Below, piece after piece: positions 29,401-35,903 of a DNA stretch of 35,903 bases. This DNA is from Nitratireductor sp. ZSWI3 (GTDB taxonomy: Bacteria; Pseudomonadota; Alphaproteobacteria; Rhizobiales; Rhizobiaceae), in assembly GCF_024655565.1 (NCBI RefSeq), contig NZ_JANKOF010000045.1:1-35903 (forward strand). The letters run 5' to 3'. Under the pieces are notes generated by a model. That model made no database searches and was not told where the DNA came from. It saw nothing but the letters and a program-made list of their open reading frames with translations. Position 1 is the first letter of the stretch. Every line of letters begins with the position of its first letter. Position numbers and translations under genes: made by a program.

Positions 29401-31255
29401 CGACGTGTTCGGCAACGGCATGCTCCTGTCGCACTCGACCAGGGTGATCGCCGCTTTCGACCATCGCGACATCTTCATCGATCCGGATCCCGACCCGGCG
29501 ATCTCCTATGCCGAGCGCAAGCGGCTGTTCGATCTGCCGCGCTCGAGCTGGCAGGACTACGACGCCTCGAAGCTCTCCAAGGGCGGCATGATCGTCTCGC
29601 GGTCGCAAAAGTCGATCACGCTGAGCAGGGCGGCGGCCGATGCCATTGGCCTCGCCGAGACCACCGCCTCGCCGACCGAGATCATGACGGCGATCCTCAG
29701 GGCGCCGGTCGATCTCCTGTGGTTCGGCGGCATCGGCACCTATGTGCGGGCAAGCTCCGAATCGAACCAGGAGGTCGGCGACCGCGCCAACGATCCGATC
29801 CGCATCACCGCGCGCGAGGTGGGAGCGAAGGTCATCGGCGAGGGCGCCAATCTCGGCGTCACCCAGCTCGCCCGCATCGAGTTCGGCCTGAAGGGCGGAC
29901 GCTGCAACTCGGATGCCATCGACAATTCCGGCGGTGTCAATTCGTCCGACGTCGAGGTCAACATCAAGATCGCGCTGGCGGCCGCCATGCGCGGCGGCTC
30001 GCTGGAGCGCCCGGCGCGCAACCGGCTGCTCGCCGACATGACCGAGGAGGTGGCGAAGCTGGTGCTGGCCAACAATTACCAGCAGACGCTCGCCATCTCG
30101 CAGGTCGAGCGGCGGGGCATGACCGAACTGCCGCACCAGGCACGCATGATGGTGCTGCTCGAGCAGCGCGGCCTGCTCGACCGGGCGGTGGAGTTCCTGC
30201 CTGGGCCGCAGCAGCTCGCCGATCGCGAAAGCCGCGGCGAGCCGCTGACACGCGCCGAGATCGGCGTGCTGCTCGCCTACGCCAAGATCGTCCTGTTCGA
30301 CGAGATCGTCGCCAGCAAGGTGCCGGACGAGCCGCATCTGGAAGCCGATCTTCTCGGCTATTTCCCCGAGCGCATGGCGAAAAAATACGAGGCGGAGATC
30401 CGTGGTCACCGGCTGAGGCGCGAGATCGTCGCGACCGAGCTCGCCAACGACGTCATCAATCGCGGCGGCCCGAGCTTCGTTACCCGCCTGCAGGACGTGA
30501 CGGGCCGTCCGGCGGCCGACATCGTCGCCGCCTTCACCGTGGTGCGCGAGGGCTTCGATCTGCCGGCCGTCTACGCCGCCATCGATGCGCTCGACAACAG
30601 GATCGACGGGGCGGCGCAGCTCGAGCTCTACCAGATCGTCTGGCGGCTGATCTATTCCGCCACCTCCTGGCAGCTCAAGAACGAGACGGCCCATGCACCG
30701 CTCGGCGAGCGGGTCGAGCGCCTGCGTAGGGCGCGTGCGGCGCTGGAGCCGAGAATGAAGGCGATGCTGCCGGCGGTGATCCGCGAGCATCTCCTGACGC
30801 GGTCGGGCCAGCTCGTCGCGGCCGGGGCGCCGGAGAAGCTGGCCGAGCGGCTCGCCTTCCTCGAGGTGGCCGAGATGGTGCCGGACATCGCGCTGGTGGC
30901 CGACAAGGCGAAGGCCGATCTTGCCAAGGCGGCGGAGGTCTTCTTCGGCATCATGGAAGCGTTCCGCATCGGCCGCATCGAGGAAGCGGCCAACGCGATC
31001 GTGCCGACCGATTATTACGATGGGCTGGCGCTGTTCCGGGCGATGGACATGATCAGCGCGGCGCGGCGCGGCATGGCGATCGCGGCGCTCAGCGAGCACA
31101 GCAAGGCGAACGATCCCGCCGGCAAATGGGTGGAGAGCGGCGGCGAGCACGTGGTGCGGGTGCGCGAGCGCCTGCAGTCATTGGTCGAAGGCGGCGAGAT
31201 CACCGTTTCGCGGCTGACCGTGGCTTCGGGACTGATGAGCGATCTGAGTGTGTGA
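26456..31255 (+). CDS. gdhZ: NAD-specific glutamate dehydrogenase, large ~180-kDa class
   Basis: The 1599-residue enzyme converts glutamate to 2-oxoglutarate and ammonia with NAD and belongs to the large L-GDH180 class found in proteobacteria. The N-terminal ~700 residues are the regulatory part (ACT-like segments, [17 protein letters not shown] near 90). The catalytic core begins near 795 with [24 protein letters not shown] and [15 protein letters not shown], followed by [16 protein letters not shown] and [14 protein letters not shown] near 975. I chose the ATG at 26456 because AGGGAAG lies upstream; an ATG 11 codons earlier has no ribosome binding site. It probably works in amino-acid catabolism; the symbol follows Caulobacter usage. 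It is followed by 378 bp of repeats. Confidence 0.95.
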   Translation: [1599 protein letters not shown]

Positions 31256-31350
31256 GGCTTCTTGGGTCAGGTGATGCCCTGTCGCACCCTCTTTGCGCTG
31301 CCGAACATCTCCCCGCTTGTGGCAGAGAAGTTTGCTTCTGGCGACGGGTT

Positions 31351-31448
31351 ACCCCCACCCCTTACCCCTCCCCTCAAGGGGGAGGGGGATGATGAAGCGC
31401 TGCACCTTTCTTCCCTCCCCCTTGAGGGGAGGGACCGAGGGTGGGGGT
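31351..31448. repeat. Nested palindromic repeat downstream of gdhZ
   Basis: Outer arms acccccaccc (31351-31360) and gggtgggggt (31439-31448) are exact inverted repeats. Two 20-bp blocks, 31367-31386 and 31413-31432, are exact reverse complements of each other and each is nearly self-complementary (cccctcaagggg type). The element could form one long cruciform or two hairpins and probably stops the gdhZ transcript. It resembles the common rhizobial 'cccctcaaggggg' mosaic repeats. Confidence 0.8.
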
Positions 31449-31632
31449 CGCAGGCGGAGCCTGCAGGAAAGACCATAGGCCATTACCTGCGCTCGATGGG
31501 GCGATCATCCCGGAACGGACGTTGGACCTTTTCTGCAGGGCCACACGATTGGCAAATCCGGCAATCTCAGCCAATCTCCGCCCTAGAGGGGGAGATGCCC
31601 GGCAGGGCAGAGGGGGGCAAGACGCGCTCGAC
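31449..31632. repeat. Second palindromic repeat region directly before the MFS gene
   Basis: No gene is supported here. At 31574-31596 atctcc and ggagat bracket a near-palindrome centred on the CCCTAGAGGG segment, followed by tgccc-ggca-gggca (31596-31609) and agaggggggcaa. This is the sort of 'gggggagatgcccggcaggg' repeat I remember from rhizobial genomes. It ends about 13 bp before the next start codon. Confidence 0.6.
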
Positions 31633-33057
31633 ATGAACCGGGAAAACGCCTCTGTCGCCGGACAGGCCGGCCCGGATGTCGCCGTGCCCCGTCGCGGCAT
31701 CTGGGGCTGGATGCTGTTCGACTGGGCGCAGCAGCCGTTTCACACGCTCATCATCACCTTCGTCTTCGCGCCCTATTTCGCCTCCGCCGTCGCTCCGGAC
31801 GCGGCGCGCGGGCAGGAGTTGTGGGGCCTTGCCACCGGCCTTGGCGGGCTCGCCATCGCGCTGTCCTCGCCGGTGCTTGGCGCCATCGCCGATGCCACCG
31901 GGCCGCGCAAGCCGTGGATCTTCGTCTTCTCGCTCGTCGGCGTCCTGGCCTGCGCCTCGCTCTGGTTCGCCCTTCCGGGCGCCGGGCACGCCGGGCTGGT
32001 CCTGATCGCCGTGGCGCTCGCCGTGTTCGGCATGGAGTTCGCAGCCGTTTTCAACAACGCGATGATGCCCGACCTCGTGCCGCGGTCCGAGCTCGGGCGG
32101 CTGTCCGGCTCGGCCTGGGGCCTCGGTTATGTGGGTGGGCTTTTTTCGCTCGTCCTGGTGCTCGGCTTCATGGCGGCCCAGCCGGAGACCGGGCGCACGC
32201 TGCTCGGCCTGAAGCCGATCCTCGGCCTCGACCCAGCGCTGCGCGAGGGCGACCGGGCGGCGGGCCCGCTGACGGCGCTTTGGTACGGGCTGTTCGTCCT
32301 GCCGATGTTCCTGTTCACGCCCGACGCAGCACGCCGCAAGGCTGCCGCCGGCGCGATCCGCGAGGGGCTTGCCCGACTTGCCGGCACAGTGCGCCGGCTG
32401 CCCGGCGAGCGCAGCTATTTCAGCTTCCTGATGTCGTCGATGTTCTACCGCGACGCGCTCAACGCGCTCTATGCGTTCGGGGGCATTTATGCGGCGGGCG
32501 TCCTGTCCTGGTCGATCACGCAGATCGGCCTGTTCGGCATCCTCGCCAATGTCACGGGCGCCCTCGGCGCCTGGCTGGGCGGGCGCATGGATCGGGCCTT
32601 CGGGCCGAAATACGTCGTCGGCCTGTCGATCGTCGTCCTCACGCTCAGCGCGCTCCTGGTCATCTCCACCACGCGCGAAGAGATCCTGTTCATCAAGCTT
32701 TCCGGCGCGACCAGCCTGCCCGACATCGCCTTCTTCGTCGCCGGCGCCCTGATCGGCGCGGCGGGGGGATCGATCCAGGCCGCCTCGCGCACGCTCCTCG
32801 TCGACCAAGTGCCGCGCGACCGCGTGACGGAGGCCTTCGGCCTCTATGCGCTGTCCGGCAAGGCGACGACTTTCATCGGTCCCTTCGCCATCGCGATCGC
32901 CACGGGATATTTCGCCTCGGAGGCTTTCGGCCTGTCGACCGAGGAGGCCCAGCGGCTCGGCGTGACGCCGATCCTGGTGCTGTTCGTCATCGGCCTGGTG
33001 CTGCTGCCCTTCGTCAAGAGCCGGCACCGCGAGGCGGCGGAGAGGCAAGCGCGATGA
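31633..33057 (+). CDS. MFS transporter, UMF1 / Atg22-like family
   Basis: The 474-residue product has about 11-12 hydrophobic segments. The opening GWMLFDWAQQPFHTLIITFVFAPYF corresponds to the DWA-type start of UMF1 (Atg22-like) transporters and is given here as the block WMLFDWAQQPFH. Other features are LGAIADATGPRKPW and a MPDLVPRSELGRLSGSAWG segment in the middle loop. The Atg22 relatives export amino acids from vacuoles; bacterial substrates are not established. The chosen ATG has no clear ribosome binding site because a repeat runs up to it. It lies between gdhZ and the convergent transaldolase gene, 60 bp from the latter. Confidence 0.88.
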   Translation: MNRENASVAGQAGPDVAVPRRGIWGWMLFDWAQQPFHTLIITFVFAPYFASAVAPDAARGQELWGLATGLGGLAIALSSPVLGAIADATGPRKPWIFVFSLVGVLACASLWFALPGAGHAGLVLIAVALAVFGMEFAAVFNNAMMPDLVPRSELGRLSGSAWGLGYVGGLFSLVLVLGFMAAQPETGRTLLGLKPILGLDPALREGDRAAGPLTALWYGLFVLPMFLFTPDAARRKAAAGAIREGLARLAGTVRRLPGERSYFSFLMSSMFYRDALNALYAFGGIYAAGVLSWSITQIGLFGILANVTGALGAWLGGRMDRAFGPKYVVGLSIVVLTLSALLVISTTREEILFIKLSGATSLPDIAFFVAGALIGAAGGSIQAASRTLLVDQVPRDRVTEAFGLYALSGKATTFIGPFAIAIATGYFASEAFGLSTEEAQRLGVTPILVLFVIGLVLLPFVKSRHREAAERQAR

Positions 33058-33117
33058 GACCGTCGGGATGGCGCAAACGATGACGCCACCCCGGAAAGCT
33101 TCGGTTCCTGCGTGCCG

Positions 33118-33771
33118 TCAGCCGATCTTCTGGCCGGTCTTGGCCCAGTCGGCGAGGAAGGCTTCGAGGCCCTTGTCGGTGAGTGGGTGCTTCACCAGCG
33201 CCTTCAGGACCGACGGCGGCACGGTGGCGACGTCGGCGCCGATGAGCGCGGCCTGCTTGACGTGGTTGACCGTGCGGATCGAGGCGGCGAGGATCTCCGT
33301 GCCGAAGTCGTAATTGTCGTAGATGGTGCGGATCTCGGCGATCAGCTCCATGCCGTCCTGGCCGAGGTCGTCGAGGCGACCGATGAAGGGCGAGATGAAG
33401 GTCGCGCCGGCCTTGGCGGCGAGCAGTGCCTGGTTGGCCGAGAAGCACAGGGTGACGTTGACCTGGCGGCCCGAGGAGGTGATGGCCTTGCAGGCCTTCA
33501 GCCCGTCCATGGTCAGCGGCACCTTGATGCAGATGTTGTCGGCGATCTTCGAAAGCACCTCGGCTTCCTTCATCATCCCCTCGAAATCGGTCGCCGTCAC
33601 TTCCGCCGAGACCGGGCCGTCGACGATGCCGCAGATCTCCCTGGTGACTTCAAGGATGTCGCGACCCGCCTTCATGATCAGCGACGGATTGGTGGTGACG
33701 CCGTCGAGCAGACCCGTGTCGCTCAATTCGCGGATCTCGTTGACGTCGGCCGTGTCGACGAAAAATTTCAT
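33118..33771 (-). CDS. tal: Transaldolase / fructose-6-phosphate aldolase-like (short subfamily)
   Basis: The 217-residue protein is of the short TalC/MipB-type transaldolase class of the pentose phosphate pathway. The Schiff-base lysine is Lys83 in NICIKVPLT. Other blocks are [41 protein letters not shown] and [10 protein letters not shown]. The length fits a decameric single-domain enzyme. Whether it acts as transaldolase or fructose-6-phosphate aldolase is not decided. AAGGAG precedes the ATG. It is divergent from priA with a 107-bp gap; I remember the tal-priA pairing from rhizobia. Confidence 0.94.
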   Translation of the reverse strand: MKFFVDTADVNEIRELSDTGLLDGVTTNPSLIMKAGRDILEVTREICGIVDGPVSAEVTATDFEGMMKEAEVLSKIADNICIKVPLTMDGLKACKAITSSGRQVNVTLCFSANQALLAAKAGATFISPFIGRLDDLGQDGMELIAEIRTIYDNYDFGTEILAASIRTVNHVKQAALIGADVATVPPSVLKALVKHPLTDKGLEAFLADWAKTGQKIG

Positions 33772-33878
33772 GGCAAGCTCCTTGGCTGGGATTGAGGGCC
33801 GGGATCGGGGAAGGGACAGCACCCATCCATAATGTTGGGTCTTTGCTCTACTGCAAGAACAGGGCAAGGTCACGTCCG

Positions 33879-35903
33879 ATGACACAAGATTCGTCCGCAA
33901 ATCGCGTCGTGCCGGTCATGGTGCCGATGCCGGCAGACCGGCCCTACTCCTATGCCGTGCCGGAGGGCACGCGCGCCGAGCCCGGCGCGATCGTGCGCGT
34001 GCCGCTCGGCCCGCGCGAGGTGGCGGGCATCGTCTGGGACGGGCCGGGCGGCGAGGTGGCGGCGAAGAAGCTGAGGGCGATCTCGGAGGTCTTCGACTGC
34101 CCGCCGATCGCACCGGAGATGCGCCGCCTCGTCGATTGGATCGCCGCCTACACGCTGTCGCCGCCCGGCATGGTGGCGCGCATGCTGCTGCGTGCGCCGG
34201 CCGCCTTCGATCCCGAGCCGCCGACCGAGGGGCTGAGGCTGGTCGCGGGCATGGGCCCGGACCGCATGACAGCGGCACGCGGCCGGGTGCTGGAGATGGC
34301 GGGTGACGGACAGGCCTGGACGCGCAGCGGGCTGGCGCACGCGGCGGGCGTCTCCTCGAGCGTCGTCGAGGGCCTGCGCGAGCAGGGCGTGCTGGAGACC
34401 GTCGCCATTCCGCCGCTGCCGGTGGTGGCGCCGCCGGATCCGGATTTCGCCAAGGCCGACCTCACGCCGGATCAGGCGCGGGCGGCCGAGCGACTCAGCG
34501 AGAAGGCCGGTGCCGATGCCTTCAGCGTCACCCTGCTCGACGGCGTGACGGGCTCGGGCAAGACGGAGGTTTATTTCGAGGCTGTGGCGGCGGCCCTGAA
34601 ACGGGGCAAGCAGGTGCTGATCCTCATCCCGGAAATCGCCCTGACGCAGGCGTTCCTGGACCGTTTCCACGATCGCTTCGGCGCCAAGCCCGGCGAATGG
34701 CACTCCGATCTGGCGCCGAGGAAGCGCGAGCGCGTCTGGCGGCAGGTGGCCGAGGGGCAGGTGCGTGTCGTCGCCGGCGCCCGCTCGGCGCTGTTCCTGC
34801 CGTTCAAGGAGCTCGGCCTGATCGTCGTCGACGAGGAGCACGACCCGGCCTACAAGCAGGAGGACCGCGTCTTCTACAGTGCCCGCGACATGGCCGTGGT
34901 GCGCGGTCATATCGGCGGTTTTCCCGTCGTGCTGGCGTCCGCCACGCCGTCGCTCGAAAGCCGGGTCAACGCCAATCAGGGGCGCTACGAGCGCATCGTG
35001 CTGTCGGCACGCTTCGCCGATGCCGCGCTTCCCGATCTTGCCACCATCGACATGCGCAAGGCGCCGCCGGAGCGCGGCGGCTTCCTGTCGCCGGTGCTGA
35101 TCGGCGAGATGAGGAAGACGCTGGAGCGCGGCGAGCAGTCGCTGCTCTTCCTCAACCGGCGCGGCTATGCGCCGCTGACGCTGTGCCGTGTCTGCGGCCA
35201 CCGCTTCCAGTGTCCGGACTGTTCGAGCTGGCTGGTCGAGCACCGGTTTCGCGGCCAGCTCGTCTGCCATCACTGCGGCCATAATGAGCCGCGCCCGGAG
35301 GCCTGTCCCGAGTGCGGCACGCTCGACCATCTCGTCGCCTGCGGGCCGGGGGTCGAGCGCATCGCCGAGGAGGTCGAGCGGCATTTCCCCGAAGCCCGCA
35401 CGATCGTCCTGTCGTCGGACATGCTGGGCGGGGTGAAGCGTCTGCGGCTCGAGCTGGAGGCGGTCGCCAAGGGGGAGGCGGACATCATCATCGGCACCCA
35501 GCTCGTGGCCAAGGGGCACAACTTCCCCGCCATGACGCTGGTCGGTGTGGTCGATGCCGATCTCGGGCTCGCCAATGGCGACCCGCGCGCCGCCGAGCGG
35601 ACGTTCCAGCTCCTCGCGCAAGTGACCGGCCGCGCGGGGCGGTCGGGAAAGAAGAGCCTCGGCCTGCTGCAGACCTACCAGCCCGAGCACCCGGTGATGC
35701 GGGCCATCGTGACCGGTGACGCCGAGGCCTTCTACGAACGCGAGATCACCGAGCGCGAGCGCGCCGGCCTGCCGCCGTTCGGACGGCTTGCCGGCATCAT
35801 CGTCAGCGCGGCGAGCCGGCAGGAGGCCGAAGGCCACGCGCGGGCCTTGCGCCGCAGCGCGCCGCGCGCCGAGGGGATCGACGTGCTGGGACCGGCCGAA
35901 GCG
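33879..35903 (+). CDS. priA: Primosomal replication helicase PriA (3' end beyond window)
   Basis: PriA restarts stalled replication forks by loading the primosome. The visible 675 residues include the N-terminal fork-binding domain (about 8-105, [13 protein letters not shown]), a winged-helix region (about 125-180), Walker A GVTGSGKT at 222-229, the DEEH box at 318-321, and the zinc region starting CRVCG at 436 with four Cys pairs. Helicase motifs [14 protein letters not shown] and [10 protein letters not shown] follow. The frame is open to the last base, so an estimated ~50 residues are missing. The ATG at 33879 gives a complete N-terminus; an ATG at residue 14 is less likely. It is divergent from tal. 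Confidence 0.96.
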   Translation, partial: MTQDSSANRVVPVMVPMPADRPYSYAVPEGTRAEPGAIVRVPLGPREVAGIVWDGPGGEVAAKKLRAISEVFDCPPIAPEMRRLVDWIAAYTLSPPGMVARMLLRAPAAFDPEPPTEGLRLVAGMGPDRMTAARGRVLEMAGDGQAWTRSGLAHAAGVSSSVVEGLREQGVLETVAIPPLPVVAPPDPDFAKADLTPDQARAAERLSEKAGADAFSVTLLDGVTGSGKTEVYFEAVAAALKRGKQVLILIPEIALTQAFLDRFHDRFGAKPGEWHSDLAPRKRERVWRQVAEGQVRVVAGARSALFLPFKELGLIVVDEEHDPAYKQEDRVFYSARDMAVVRGHIGGFPVVLASATPSLESRVNANQGRYERIVLSARFADAALPDLATIDMRKAPPERGGFLSPVLIGEMRKTLERGEQSLLFLNRRGYAPLTLCRVCGHRFQCPDCSSWLVEHRFRGQLVCHHCGHNEPRPEACPECGTLDHLVACGPGVERIAEEVERHFPEARTIVLSSDMLGGVKRLRLELEAVAKGEADIIIGTQLVAKGHNFPAMTLVGVVDADLGLANGDPRAAERTFQLLAQVTGRAGRSGKKSLGLLQTYQPEHPVMRAIVTGDAEAFYEREITERERAGLPPFGRLAGIIVSAASRQEAEGHARALRRSAPRAEGIDVLGPAEA

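Noticed and set aside
26927-31150. A 1407-codon open frame antisense to gdhZ, and similar long antisense frames over leuS (8904-11753), ftsK (19236-21944) and acs (2055-4043).
   Set aside because: Very high GC content removes stop codons from the complementary frame. The translations are Arg/Ala/His/Asp-rich low-complexity text with no domain, and each lies fully over a certain gene.

Overview
The window is a gene-dense, high-GC stretch of an alphaproteobacterial chromosome. Gene content and order point to Hyphomicrobiales (Rhizobiales), most likely the Mesorhizobium/Phyllobacteriaceae side. Markers are glnK-amtB behind a sigma-54 promoter, a ~1600-residue NAD-glutamate dehydrogenase, CenR/OtpR next to a cyclic-nucleotide-domain protein, a transaldolase-priA pair, a CtrA-type box before ftsK, and palindromic intergenic repeats of the kind scattered through rhizobial genomes. 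The genus assignment is inference; nothing was searched. Almost everything is core metabolism and cell biology. I see no tRNA, rRNA, CRISPR array, prophage or transposase.

Left part (1-8.1 kb): the start of an rsmB-like gene overlapping htpX, a small SdhAF4-type gene, a secreted excalibur-domain protein, acetyl-CoA synthetase (acs), usg, and a LysR regulator divergent from an MFS exporter plus aldo/keto reductase. Downstream of acs, on the same strand, lies a compact unit: a perfect inverted repeat, a 22-codon ORF with a very strong ribosome binding site, a long hairpin that pairs best as minus-strand RNA, and a strong terminator. This is the best candidate here for something undescribed.

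Middle part (8.1-19.3 kb): yggS; leuS-lptE; a PlsC-like acyltransferase; a minus-strand run of a UbiH-type hydroxylase, OsmC and a leucine-type dehydrogenase; a broken acyl-CoA thioesterase II gene; and the nitrogen-control operon glnK-amtB. The tesB break looks like one short deletion between 10-bp direct repeats. Related structured sequences sit on both sides of amtB and upstream of acs.

Right part (19.3-35.9 kb): ftsK-lolA-xth, the cenR/cNMP-protein pair, an L,D-transpeptidase-like gene, an AhpD-like peroxidase, the NAD-glutamate dehydrogenase, a UMF1-type MFS transporter, transaldolase, and priA running off the end. Dispersed palindromic repeats fill several spaces between gene ends (8.1, 23.7, 31.4 and 31.6 kb).

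Functional threads: nitrogen (glnK, amtB, glutamate and leucine-type dehydrogenases), acetate and acyl-CoA metabolism (acs, tesB remnant), envelope maintenance (htpX, lptE, lolA, L,D-transpeptidase, acyltransferase, cenR) and chromosome handling (ftsK, xth, priA).
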